This document shows positions 11,679 to 22,000 of a stretch of 64,000 bases of DNA, in pieces. The notes beneath the pieces are model-generated. The model did no database searches. It was not told where the DNA came from and worked only from the letters and a program-made list of their open reading frames with translations. Position numbers and translations under genes: made by a program. Each line of letters starts with the position of its first letter. Position 1 is the first letter of the stretch. The DNA lies in the NCBI GenBank assembly GCA_916048095.2, contig OU696571.1, positions 3,892,501 through 3,956,500 on the forward strand, in the 5' to 3' direction. This DNA is from Sacculina carcini. Taxonomy: Eukaryota; Arthropoda; Thecostraca; Sacculinidae.

Positions 11679-14600
11679 CTACCTCGAACAGGTGTGATCT
11701 TGGTTATCCATCAGTGAACGACACACCTCCTTCAATTTGGACCTGTTTACACATTTAGTAAAAACATCAGCCAAATTACTTCCTGAGGGAACATATCGAA
11801 CATCGACGTGACCACTTTCCACTTCAGATCTAATGAAGTGATACTTGATGTCAATATGCTTCGATCTCTGATGAAGTACCCTATTGCTAGCCAATGCTAT
11901 AGCACCCTGATTGTCACAGTACATCGTCGTATGATCTATACAATCTAGACCCATGGCTTGGATAAGTTGCTTCAAAAACTTTGTCTCTTTTATTGCCTCG
12001 GTAAGGGCCATATATTCAGATTCACAGGACGATAGAGCAACAGTAGGCTGTTTGCGGGACTTCCACGATATCGGGGAGCTTTCAGAGTTCATCCGGAAAC
12101 AATATCCTGTGATACTTCTACGATCAGCCAAACTTCCCCAATCAGCATCACAGAAACCAACAAGTTCCATATTTACAGAGTGACGATAAATTAATTGTAC
12201 TTTTGTAGTGTTCTTAATATAACGCATCACTTGTTTGGCAATATTCATGTGTGTCATAGTTGGTTTGTTCAGGTATTGCGATAATCTGGTGACTATATAA
12301 CTCAAATCGGGTCGTGTTCCTGTCATTAAATACAAAAAACTACCGACAATTTCCCTATACAATGTTTCATCTGTGGATTCATCATCACAATCACACTTAC
12401 TCAATGAACCCTCATCACAGGGTGTCGACCTAGGCTTACATTCCTCCATTCCAAACCTCTTAAGTAATTGGTTAGCATATACCTCCTGATCTACACTTAT
12501 CACACCATCATTACGGGTAAACCGCATTCCCAGGAATGAGGAAATTTCACCCAAGTCTTTCATTTTGAAACGTCTACTTAATTGTTCTCGAACATCAGAC
12601 ACACTCGACTCCGAATTTGAAGCTATGATAATATCGTCTACCCATACGATAAGTACAGTGGTACTCTCAGAATTTTGCCGTTTATAAACACATGTATCAA
12701 TGTCAGATCTTTGGTATCCTAATTGTGTTAGAAAACAGTGCAATAGGTTATTCCAATTCCTGCCACTTTGTTTTAGGCCATATATTGAGCGTTTTAGTTT
12801 ATACACTAACTTTTCGTCATGAGTACCGGTGACAGTGAATCCCTCAGGCTGTTCCACATATATCTCGAAATCTATTGGTGCATTCAGATATGCTGTACAA
12901 ACATCCATCTGATGAATTTTCCAGTTTTGTTTTATAGCAATCTGCATTAACAACCTAATAGATGTGATTTTAGCGGTAGGCGAATAAGTCTGAGCATAAT
13001 CTATTCCCAATTTTTGTGAGAACCCTTTAGCATCATAACGAGCTTTGTATTGAACATCGTCTCCTTGTTTTAAAGCGTATACCCATCGTCCTCCCACTGA
13101 ATGTTTTCCATTGGGTAAGGGAACGAGATCGTACGTGTCATTTTCCTGAAGGGCTTTCATCTCTTTCTGCATTGCCGTCATCCAATTGTGTGAATCGCGT
13201 GAATTCATAGCTTCCTGGTATGTACGGGGAGCACCCAACTGATAACAATGATGTATGAAATTGTTAGCTACATCTGACTCATCTACATCACAAACATAGT
13301 CATCAAGATAATTTGGTCTACGTCGATTTCTCCTTGGATATCTTCCCTGTTGAGACACCGATACATCAGTTGGCACATTCGTTTCTACTCCCACTTGATC
13401 ACCATTTGATACACTGCTCGACGTTTCACGTATAACTGCCTCGGGCGATATGTCATCAGCGGAGTCATTTGTCTCTACTCCCACTGGGTGACTGCTTGTA
13501 ACACGATCTGGAATTTCACATACCGCTGCGTCAGGTACCATGTACTGTTCACTCTCGTCCGATTCGCAGCCAACACTATCATTGCTGCTTATTTCAGCGA
13601 CAGGTGTAGTATCCATAGCAAATTTCACCAACCTCACCTTCTTCACGTTACCAGAGATCGGAAAATATACCAAATATGCAGGACTGTTTCTATCGTACCC
13701 AATGAATACCCCTTTTTCACTTCGGGCATCCAACTTCTTTTTGTTTTGAACATAGGCATGACAAGTTGCACCAAATGTTTGCATTTTACTCAAATTCGGT
13801 CTATTGCCAGTGAAAATCTCGAACGGTGTTTTACCCAGTCGGGAAACATAACATCTATTACGAATGTACGCCGATGTTATGACAGCATAAGTCCACAGCT
13901 CCTTGGGTAGTTTTGCCTCAAGAAGCAAACACCTAGCCATTTCAAATATGGTTCGCCAGGTCCTCTCAGCTGTACCATTTTGGTGCGGGGAATTTGGAGC
14001 AGACATCTCATGTTTGATACTATGTTTATTCAATATTGCTTGAAAATAATGGGATGTGTACTCAGTACCTTGATCTGTCCTGAGTCTTCCAATACGTCCA
14101 TATACACTGACATCAGCAATGAATTTCTCAAGAGCTTGGGTGGCATCATCTTTCCTTCTCAAGAAATATACACTTATTAATCCCGAAAAATCGTCGACAA
14201 AATTTATTGCATATTTATATCCCTCTTTAGCGACAGGATCTACTACACCAGTTAAATCACTGTGTACAAGATCAAGCATACCAATAGCACGAGCGTCGGG
14301 TTCCCTATTTCGAAATTGAACCATCTTCCCTTCAGTACATACTTCACAATCGAAAGGGCTTTTGTCAATTATAGTCATACCGGACACCACCTTTTCTAAT
14401 TTACACAAATCGTTTATATTGCAGTGACCCAAAGTTCGGTGCCATGAATTTAATGTGCGTTTGACACCATCATTACTACTAAAACTACACAAATAGTAAA
14501 GTTTACCCTTCTTTCGTATATCAAACTTCGTTCCACATGGTGCATATAAACAACCACAATTACCAGAAAAAACGACTTTACTACCCTTCTCAGCAGCAGC

Positions 14601-15707
14601 CTGAACAGAAAAAATATCCTGATCAAACGAAGGAACATGCAACACATTCTCTAGCAATACACTTCTAGTACTGCCTTCCGAATCACAAATCAAGACACGG
14701 GCAGTTCCTCGCTGCTTAACAACACCGCTAACTCTACTACCATCAGCTAGCTCAATACAGTGCTGTGATGCATCAAAATTATTATCAAAAGAAACAAACC
14801 TAGAAACATCCTTAACAATATGCGTGGTAGCACCGCAATCAACTAGCATGGTTTTGGCAAAATGAGTAACAAAAACATCACTACTAACTTTAAATACAAA
14901 ATCATCTGTAAAAGTACTCACAGTTTTCACATGATTCTGCTTTCTGCAAAATCTGGTATCATGTGTGCTATTTTTGCACACTGTACACCATCTACGTCGC
15001 TTCTGAGTACAGTTCCTCCGGATATGTCCTCGTCCACCGCAGCCGTAACAGACCACCTGAGATCTGTCATCCACAGAGGCCGATTCCACATGAGGGGTCA
15101 TATCTGTCATTTTTAAAACACTGTTCTCTTCAGGTTGTCTCAGTCGATTCGTTTCCTCGAAACTTCTCAGTGCCACCTTGAATTCTGTAAAAGTAGCAGG
15201 TTTTTCTTTTTGTGTAAACACCGCCGAAAATGTCTGGTACTCCGATGTTAATCCCTTTAACACCATAGCCGTTAAAAGGCTGTCACTTATTATTTCTCCA
15301 GCATTCTTGAGAGAAGTAGCGGCGTTCTCCGCCCTGATCACATAATCAGTTATATCTTCGCTCGCACACTTCCTCAGCGACGTAAGTTCCGTATAAAGCG
15401 TTATTATCCTCGGTGTACGATTTGACAAATAGTGCTCCCTGAGAATCTTCAATGCCTTATCACCGTCATCTCTGGCATCTCTCATGATCAACGATATGCT
15501 TTTGTCATCCAGATATTGGATAAGCTCTGCAAAGACCATAGCTTTGTCTTCAGCAGAGACTGCTTGTCCTTCTGCTGGCATAATTACGTGGTAGAGCTTC
15601 TGAATTCGCATGTATCCCAAGAATTTTATCTCCCATAATTCGTACTTTTCTTCATCACCATCAAATATAAAGCGTCTGGGCCCAAAACCCGTTGATATAC
15701 TCGCCAT
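11679..15707 (-). CDS. Copia gag-pol polyprotein
   Basis: One frame of 1,342 residues from MASISTGFGPRR encodes, in order: the copia gag (UBN2-like) region; zinc knuckle CYGCGGRGHIRRNC (about residues 219-232); protease LVDCGATTHIV (DCG near 287); integrase with WHRTLGH...CEVC zinc site (from about 420), HSD, LRTDQG and NGTAERTWR acidic residues; reverse transcriptase including QMDVCTAYLN and WVDDIIIAS (about 1,021); and RNase H with FCDADWGS and YCDNQGA. The frame stays open 28 codons further upstream to 15,791, but MASIS is the plausible start because it begins the usual gag sequence. That start codon is inside the 5' LTR, and the primer-binding site is translated as part of TGFGPR. No stop or frameshift is seen. 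Confidence 0.95.
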   Translation of the reverse strand: MASISTGFGPRRFIFDGDEEKYELWEIKFLGYMRIQKLYHVIMPAEGQAVSAEDKAMVFAELIQYLDDKSISLIMRDARDDGDKALKILREHYLSNRTPRIITLYTELTSLRKCASEDITDYVIRAENAATSLKNAGEIISDSLLTAMVLKGLTSEYQTFSAVFTQKEKPATFTEFKVALRSFEETNRLRQPEENSVLKMTDMTPHVESASVDDRSQVVCYGCGGRGHIRRNCTQKRRRWCTVCKNSTHDTRFCRKQNHVKTVSTFTDDFVFKVSSDVFVTHFAKTMLVDCGATTHIVKDVSRFVSFDNNFDASQHCIELADGSRVSGVVKQRGTARVLICDSEGSTRSVLLENVLHVPSFDQDIFSVQAAAEKGSKVVFSGNCGCLYAPCGTKFDIRKKGKLYYLCSFSSNDGVKRTLNSWHRTLGHCNINDLCKLEKVVSGMTIIDKSPFDCEVCTEGKMVQFRNREPDARAIGMLDLVHSDLTGVVDPVAKEGYKYAINFVDDFSGLISVYFLRRKDDATQALEKFIADVSVYGRIGRLRTDQGTEYTSHYFQAILNKHSIKHEMSAPNSPHQNGTAERTWRTIFEMARCLLLEAKLPKELWTYAVITSAYIRNRCYVSRLGKTPFEIFTGNRPNLSKMQTFGATCHAYVQNKKKLDARSEKGVFIGYDRNSPAYLVYFPISGNVKKVRLVKFAMDTTPVAEISSNDSVGCESDESEQYMVPDAAVCEIPDRVTSSHPVGVETNDSADDISPEAVIRETSSSVSNGDQVGVETNVPTDVSVSQQGRYPRRNRRRPNYLDDYVCDVDESDVANNFIHHCYQLGAPRTYQEAMNSRDSHNWMTAMQKEMKALQENDTYDLVPLPNGKHSVGGRWVYALKQGDDVQYKARYDAKGFSQKLGIDYAQTYSPTAKITSIRLLMQIAIKQNWKIHQMDVCTAYLNAPIDFEIYVEQPEGFTVTGTHDEKLVYKLKRSIYGLKQSGRNWNNLLHCFLTQLGYQRSDIDTCVYKRQNSESTTVLIVWVDDIIIASNSESSVSDVREQLSRRFKMKDLGEISSFLGMRFTRNDGVISVDQEVYANQLLKRFGMEECKPRSTPCDEGSLSKCDCDDESTDETLYREIVGSFLYLMTGTRPDLSYIVTRLSQYLNKPTMTHMNIAKQVMRYIKNTTKVQLIYRHSVNMELVGFCDADWGSLADRRSITGYCFRMNSESSPISWKSRKQPTVALSSCESEYMALTEAIKETKFLKQLIQAMGLDCIDHTTMYCDNQGAIALASNRVLHQRSKHIDIKYHFIRSEVESGHVDVRYVPSGSNLADVFTKCVNRSKLKEVCRSLMDNQDHTCSR
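15676..15690 (-). promoter_or_regulatory. Copia primer-binding site (tRNA-iMet anticodon arm)
   Basis: Directly after the 5' LTR the minus strand reads GGGTTTTGGGCCCAG. This complements the eukaryotic initiator tRNA-Met anticodon arm CUGGGCCCAUAACCC with one mismatch. Known copia elements prime from an internal tRNA-iMet cleavage product, so the match fits the family. Confidence 0.85.
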
Positions 15708-15894
15708 TTCCTTGATAGTGGTACTCCAATATTCACGAATTCCAAGTATATTCTTATCAAAAACCACAGCAACAACAACAACCTCACACACACATAATAT
15801 ATATCAACCACACAACACAATACGCCGCATACGGTCAAATACGAAAGTTGCCAGTCTACCAAACGGGATTTCGCTAAATGTTTTCTATCCAACA
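15691..15894 (-). repeat. Copia 5' LTR
   Basis: It is identical to the 3' LTR except for one base (T for A) ten bases from the outer end region. It includes the ATG of gag at 15,705-15,707. Confidence 0.93.
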
Positions 15895-16195
15895 GCAATA
15901 TCCGTGTTCAGGTCATTCTGTTGGTATTGCGCGCTGGTTTCATCAATACATCTCTGCCGTGTCATTTCAGCAATTTAATGTGGCATAGCACACCACAAGC
16001 CCATGATTTAATCCAAAACTATGCTGTCTGTTTTTGTGGTGTGATTGTGAGCGAGAGAGAGTGTGTGTGAGCGCGTTGGAGTGTGTTGATGTCACTGTGC
16101 GTGTGTGACGGTGTCGGTGGTGTGGTGTTGCGGTTGAATTGTGTTGTGGTTGGATTGCAGTGTGGCGTTAAATTTTTCGTATCTTTTTTACTACA

Positions 16196-16207
16196 AGCTA
16201 TTTCGGC
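16196..16207 (+). promoter_or_regulatory. Putative primer site AGCTATTTCGGC
   Basis: It sits immediately downstream of an LTR ending ACTACA and is identical to the sites at 45,860, 16,346 (minus) and 24,316 (minus). It is complementary to the first 12 nt of animal tRNA-Phe as remembered. A priming role is inferred. Confidence 0.5.
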
Positions 16208-16334
16208 CCGCGACCACCACTGAACCACGTCTTCTGTGCCGTCATATTCGGGAATTATCCGCACGTCGAAGTGCTGCAATTCATGACGAGGCGCTGAAGT
16301 TTTGTCAGTATGCATAATCGATGCAGGATTAAAA

Positions 16335-16346
16335 GCCGAAATAGCT
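16335..16346 (-). promoter_or_regulatory. Putative primer site AGCTATTTCGGC
   Basis: On the minus strand it directly follows an LTR ending GTTACA and precedes the gag fragment LQAISAFNPAS..., in which the site itself is translated as QAIS. Confidence 0.5.
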
Positions 16347-16630
16347 TGTAACAAAACTGAAGAGACTAAAATATATTACAGACAGGCGCGCGTGGGCATC
16401 ACTGCCCCACGCGCGCCTACAAGACGTCACACCACCATCGCACCACGAACAAGACTCTAGCTCACACCGTCACACACGGGAGCACAAACGGACACACACA
16501 CACGCACAGACCTCACGCACACCGCCACAACCAATCAGCGGCGAGCCGGTCAATCGATCGCCGCCGCGGGACATGCACACTTCATGAAACGCATACATAC
16601 AAACACATCACCAAACAACGCAAACGCGAA

Positions 16631-16667
<37 letters not shown>

Positions 16668-17089
16668 TACAGTTTTCCAGGGCCGTCTCAATTGTCAGCG
16701 CTATTTCAGGGTGAATAAATTTAGTCTGTAAAGGCTTTATTCATCCAAAAGAACTAGCCTCATTTTAGTATTAATTCTATCAATGCTGATACAAATATAT
16801 GCAACTGTTTGATGAAAAACGTAAATCAACACGTAAATGATATGAAAGGACTGATTTTTCAGCATTGTATGTAGAACAAATTGAGCATTAGGAAAATACC
16901 ACCGGAGAAAGGCTCAAAATTTGGGTGGGCTAATTGAACCGTGCTCCTAAAAACTTAGTATTTCAGGCCTGAAAAGTGGAGTGGGCTTACTTGAGTAAAG
17001 GTTAAAGGTTAACGATTGAAAGTCTAAGTGGCAGTTGATACACGGAAACAGTCAAAGCTTATGAACACACAGGTGTGACCCGTGCAGCT

Positions 17090-17320
17090 CGCTGCCACCG
17101 CAGAACCGACCCTATCCACGCTATGGCGCCACAAGAACTAAAGACGTATTAGAGGGTCATCTTCCCAGAATGCCTGACACAACACATGACTGATATCTGG
17201 TACCCATTTACTGCTGGGTGGACAGGCACTGTTGGATTATAGGGTTTGCCAAGTGAAATTGTCCTCCGCCGGGATTTGAACAACGAACCTGCTACTTGTG
17301 ACTAGGATATGATTCGGCTT
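17090..17320 (-). repeat. tRNA-derived SINE-like copy
   Basis: On the minus strand a B-box-like GTTGTTCAAATCCC (17,271-17,284) is followed by CGGCGGAGGA and then by a body including AAATGGGTACCAGATATCAG, a layout and wording common in animal tRNA-derived SINEs. A second copy is at 55,555-55,795. Both lie inside the composite repeat, so they were duplicated with it. The A box is not clear. Confidence 0.55.
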
Positions 17321-17679
17321 GATCTATACTTTGAAGAACAAGAAAAGTCCAATTAAATGATATAATGTACTGCGCACAGACATTCATATAATGCTAGAAC
17401 AGTGTCATTATATGACGTAACAAAAACTCGCATAAAAATGCATATTATATTGAAACTTGGTCATAAAACACTATATAATACATTATTAAAAATGAATATT
17501 AAATATTTGTATTGACACATGCAAGCTCATTGTGTATATGCAATACGAGACAGTAAAAATCAGGCGCAATGTCATACACCTGCATGATATAAATATACCA
17601 TGATATGCCTGCAAACTTCCAGTTGGTTTCAGGTGCGGTTTCAGTATTATCTACGTTTTCACTTGCAAAACTAAACTTG

Positions 17680-17985
17680 CCATTCACTTGATGATTAACC
17701 TAGCGTGACAAGCTCAAATCACAGAATATCGAAAACATGTTTTCAACTTCTCATTGTACATATTAAGCCCAATTATATATACATATGTCCAGGCGATGGA
17801 GATTTTTACAGAGGGTCTCTTCGTCGGAGCTTATGTGGAGCTGATGTTTTCTCCGCTGGTTTTCAACGTTGTTGGACTTCAGTAGTCAGGAAACGGCAGA
17901 TGTCTGGCACGAAAAAAAAACATTTTTAGATAGATTAATTGAGTGGAAACAATCAGCATGACAGAGTTTGAATATCTTTTATATT
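17680..17985 (+). mobile_element. 3' UTR fragment of L2/CR1-like LINE
   Basis: It matches 31,850-32,142, 50,340-50,645 and 62,565-62,865, all of which lie just downstream of reverse transcriptase fragments. A typical core is CCAGGCGATGG...GGCACGAAAAAAAACATTTTTAG (core about 17,790-17,935). Here the coding part and most of the downstream minisatellite are absent. Confidence 0.75.
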
Positions 17986-19017
17986 TATTATATTTTGGTA
18001 TTTTTATTGTATTTCTGCGTGCAACGGTATTTTTTCCTACTTTATGCTTTTTTGTTTATGTGTCCATGCATATTTTTGTTTGTCTATAATAAATTAAAAT
18101 GCGCTATACAAATTATGCTATACAAATTATGCAAATCATGCTGGTGTTGTTGTTGCGTTATAGAATCTCCCAAGTGCCAAGTCTGTTTATTATAATATGA
18201 TTCTTCTTCTGGATATTATTATTTATATTATTATTGTGAGTATATCGAGTAGAAATTTGGATTAAACTATGGTCTTGTAGCGAACGCAAATACGGTAGGA
18301 ACACTAGCCGTGTATCATCGCCACAACTCTTGACAAGCGAATGATCCGGCACTGGTTGAGCTTACACACGCGCACACACAAGCACGTGCGCTAAACTGTC
18401 GGTCATTGACCCCACCGGTCACGCGAGGTGACAATACTGCTTGCGCCAGGCGCGTGTTGCTTACAGGCTTAATGACCATGATCTGTGGACGGTGGCGGCG
18501 CCAGGATTTTTCTAATGGGGGGCTGAGGGGCGGGGAGGCTAAGAAAAAAGTTGTGGGTGCTTGGCGAAACATGAAGAGCTATACTCGAACGCTGACTACA
18601 TAATATTATAATAAGAGACTGGGGCACACTGATTCATTCCTCGAACTTGAACCAAAATTACAGGACTTCATTTACAGTGGTAAGAAATCCTAATGTACAT
18701 GATTATTATTTGTGGCGGGCCTTAGGGGGGCTTGGCATATTTTTGGAGGCTCCAGCCTCCCCAAGCCCCGCATTGGCGCCGCCACTGTCTGTGGTACTAG
18801 CTATATCCAGTGGGTCTGATAAGCACGCATAATCGACTGAGTAGCTGACACCAGAACTTTATGTGACTTTTTGTGTTCGTCGTCTGTCCTAAAATCCTAA
18901 TAAATCATGCTTTGATACAATATTTACAATAATTTTTATTATTGATATTGATAATACAATATGTGTTCTTGATCTATTTTTGTATTAATTGGTATATATT
19001 CTGTTTATATATTTGTA
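17986..19017. repeat. Block repeated at 51.4-52.4 and 63.64-64.0 kb
   Basis: Sequence from TTTTTATTGTATTTCTGCGTGCAACG onward (from about 18,000) matches 51,412-52,430 closely and, with a deletion, 63,660-64,000. It includes the MITE at 18,490-18,787 and a (TTA)-rich stretch. At 19,018 the match stops because a Helentron-like element begins. No gene is seen. Confidence 0.8.
18490..18787. mobile_element. MITE with CAGTGGCGGCGCCA ends and 8-bp TSD
   Basis: The left end is C(G/A)GTGGCGGCGCCAGG and the right end TTGGCGCCGCCACTG, inverted repeats of about 14 bp. The flanks are TCTGTGGA (18,482-18,489) and TCTGTGGT (18,788-18,795), an 8-bp target duplication with one change. It is 298 bp and non-coding. 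The 8-bp duplication fits hAT or P superfamilies; I cannot assign which. Confidence 0.8.
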
Positions 19018-22000
19018 CTAGCATTAAAACCCGCCCGTTGTGCGGCACAATTCATAAAAATATTGCAAATTAAAAATAAATATTGAAAACTCATGAAAAC
19101 CTTAATCAATTAAAAGGTCTGAATTTCATTGTTTTTCATTTTATTTTGACAAAATATTTTCACTCAACCCGCCTCATATTTAAACCCGCCCGACGTGAGG
19201 AATAATTCAGAACTCGAACACCATCCGTTCTGGTTCTTGAAGTCAAATCCATTAGTTTTGTATATGAAGTCATTCTACACGGTGAAATTAAACGTTATAT
19301 TGCTGACCGCGGGACATTTTTATTTTATAAAAATGAGCCATCCCTTCGTTTGCGTTTGAAGCCCCTGGTCTATACCATTGAATCCGCGCAATTATGTCAC
19401 CTCATATTCAAGCATACATACACAGACAGACAGATAATTTCTTCTTTATGTATAGATATACCATTGAACCTGCGCAATTATGTCACCTCATATTCAAGCA
19501 TACATACACAGACAGACAGATAATTTCTTCTTTATGTATACACTAGCATTAAAACCCGCCCGTTGTGCGGAGGAATTCATAAAATGGAATTAATATTCAT
19601 AATAATTCATATTCATAAAAATATTCCAAATTAAAAAAGAAAATGAAAACTCATCAGTGTCTTACTCAATAGGAAAGTCCAAGTGTGAATAGTGAATAGT
19701 GTGAATAGTGTGTAAGTGTGAAGTGTGTCCCTCAACCCGCCTCATATAATAACCAACCCATTGTGCGGAATAATTCAGAACACAAACACGTAACAAAGAA
19801 TGAAAATCCTAGCATGTAAACCCGCCCGTCGTGCGAAACAGTTCATACTATTAAATTTGTATTCAATTCATGAGAGAAAAGGAATATGAATTAAAAAAGA
19901 GTTGATTAAACCCATACAAAAGTCTAAATTTCTATATTTTCATATTTATTTTCACAAAATAGTTTGCCTAAACCGCCTCATATTTATACATGCCCGTCGT
20001 GCTGAATAATTCAGAACTCAGACACGAAACAATGAAAAATGACTACACTTTTTCATCATAATGTTTCCAAAATATTTTAATAACTTAATATCACCGTCTA
20101 GCATTGAAACCCGCCAGTTGTGCGGAGCAATTCATAAGATGAAATTCATATTTAATTCATAAACATATTGCAAATTAAAAAAGAAAACAGATAAACTCAT
20201 TAAAATCTCACTCAATTGAAAAGTCTAAATTCAATTATATTTTTTGACAACATATTTTCCTTCAGCCCGTCTCATATTTAAACCCGCCCGTCGTGCTGAA
20301 CAATTTATAAAATAAAATGCATATTCAATCCATAAAATAAAATGCATATTCAATCCATAAAATAAACGGAATACAAATTAAAAAGCAAAACATTTAACAT
20401 TTTCCCTCGAACAGCCTCATATTTAAACCCGCCCGTCGTGCGGAACAATTAAGCCCCAACACCAATGGTTCTTTATATATAAACCAACTGATGACAACTA
20501 ACTAACTAATATTCAAATGGTTCTTTATTATATAATAATGGTTTTTTATTTAATGGTTCTATATGGTACAATATTTCAGTAGTTTACTTTGTTCCCAGTG
20601 GCATTTTACCCGCCCGTCGTGCGGAACAATTAAGCCCCTGATCTATACCATTGAACCCGCGCAATTATGTCACCTCATATTCAAGCATACACACACAGAC
20701 AGACAAATAATTTCTTCTTTATGTATATATATACCATTGAACCTGCGCAATTATGTCACCTCATATTCAAGCATACATACACAGACAGACAGATAATTTC
20801 TTCTTTATGTATATATATGACATTAATACCCGCCCGTTGTGCGGAGCAATTCATACAATCAAGCAAATCATGAACCATTTGAAAAAATGAACTAAAAACA
20901 CTCTTTTTTTTTAAAATTAGTGCAAATTGAAAAAGAAAAGCAAACCCATAGGAAAGTTTTAGCCAATATAAAAGTCGAAATGTGAAATTTATGTTTCAAT
21001 TTAGAAAACATGTTTTTCCACAACCCACCTTTTATTTAAAGCTGCCCGTCGTGCGGAATAATTCAGAACTCAAACACGAAACAAACACAAAGAAAATGGA
21101 TGAAAAACGACCAAGAGAAAAAGTCAAATTTGTAAATTCTTGTTTTAATTATTGACGATGTTTTTCCCTCAACACTGCTCAAATTCACACCCGTCCTTCG
21201 TGTGTAGTAATTCAGAAGTGTAACACTATCAAAACAATGAAACTTTCTGTCATCTCTATAATTCCAGATTTATGCGTCCGTTTAAACAGCATATTCATAT
21301 AGTTGGCATTGCATGGTATTACAACCCATATCCTTATGCAGCTTAAGCTTATGCAGCTTGAAATTGAACCAATTAAATTATACAGTAAAATTCAGTAGTT
21401 TACTTTGTTCCCAGTAGCATTTTACCCGCCCGTCGTGCGGAACGTTATTGAGGACAATAAAGCCTTTATATTCAGTATAGTGTAGCATTAATTAAACTGT
21501 ACCCAATAAAACCACACCATGCATGCTTGGAGCTAATATGATGCATTCTTAATTGTGATTGGGCTTCAGTGAAATTTAATCGGTGTATATTCCTCAGTAA
21601 TCGCAAGTGCGCATAATAGCTGTCAAATTGGTAATATGTGCTTTTGACTTTACACCGCCGTAACTTCCTTCAGATACACTTTGGAAAATTAAAAATTATA
21701 CCGTATTGTAGAAAACAAAATTTCTAGCACGATGGTATAATTAATTTTAATGTATGACAAACAGTTCCTGAGAAATGGGTAGAAAAATGAATGAATTTTA
21801 GTCACCCGGTGTTCAAGTGTAATTTTGGATGTATTTGAGAAATTTGCCAATTTTACACGTTTTTTGTATCATTTGTGGGTATAAATTATACATTTTCTTG
21901 TAGAACACAAAATTTTCTACACAGTAGTATATTCCTGTGTAATCGCAAGTGCGCATAATAGCTGTCAAATTGGCAATATGTCCATTTGACTTTACACCGC

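Larger units (their letters stand above)
11390..15894 (-). mobile_element. Intact Ty1/copia LTR retrotransposon
   Basis: The element is 4,505 bp, minus strand, with 204-bp LTRs at 11,390-11,593 and 15,691-15,894 that differ at one base, implying a recent insertion. The flanks read ACAAT on the left and GCAAT on the right, a near-perfect 5-bp target duplication. The homologous uninterrupted sequence exists at about 54,990-55,020. A primer site and polypurine tract flank a single long gag-pol frame without stops. All features needed for autonomy appear present. Confidence 0.93.
16035..16671. mobile_element. Head-to-head double-LTR insertion with gag fragment
   Basis: The insert is bounded by GTTTT on both sides (16,030-16,034 and 16,672-16,676), and the uninterrupted sequence is seen near 55,136-55,150. 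Inside, a plus-strand LTR (16,035-16,195, TGTGGTGTG...ACTACA) is followed by AGCTATTTCGGC (16,196-16,207). Next comes a minus-strand gag N-terminal fragment (about 16,208-16,334, including VRIIPEYDG), then GCCGAAATAGCT (16,335-16,346), then a second, different LTR in minus orientation (16,347-16,671). Both outer ends are therefore LTR 5' ends. The right LTR contains a strong hairpin at about 16,385-16,419 (AGGCGCGCGTGGG arms) and a (CA)n run at 16,632-16,664. Confidence 0.75.
10511..17660. repeat. Composite repeat block, copy 1 (interrupted)
   Basis: Bases about 10,560-11,389, 15,895-16,034 and 16,677-17,650 align in order with about 54,190-56,110, so this is one copy of a long composite repeat into which a copia element (11,390-15,894) and a double-LTR insertion (16,035-16,671) have jumped. 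The shared part includes the 97-residue frame starting MVRMIEWHQDR (10,854-11,147), a (TG)n stretch near 11,215-11,345 and a tRNA-SINE-like segment near 17,090-17,320. No domain identifies the origin of the block. Its small ORFs recur only because the DNA is duplicated. Confidence 0.75.

Noticed and set aside
19018-21440. CRISPR-like array of short GC-rich repeats
   Set aside because: Spacing is irregular (about 75-370 bp), the intervening sequence is itself repeated, there are no cas genes and the context is eukaryotic.
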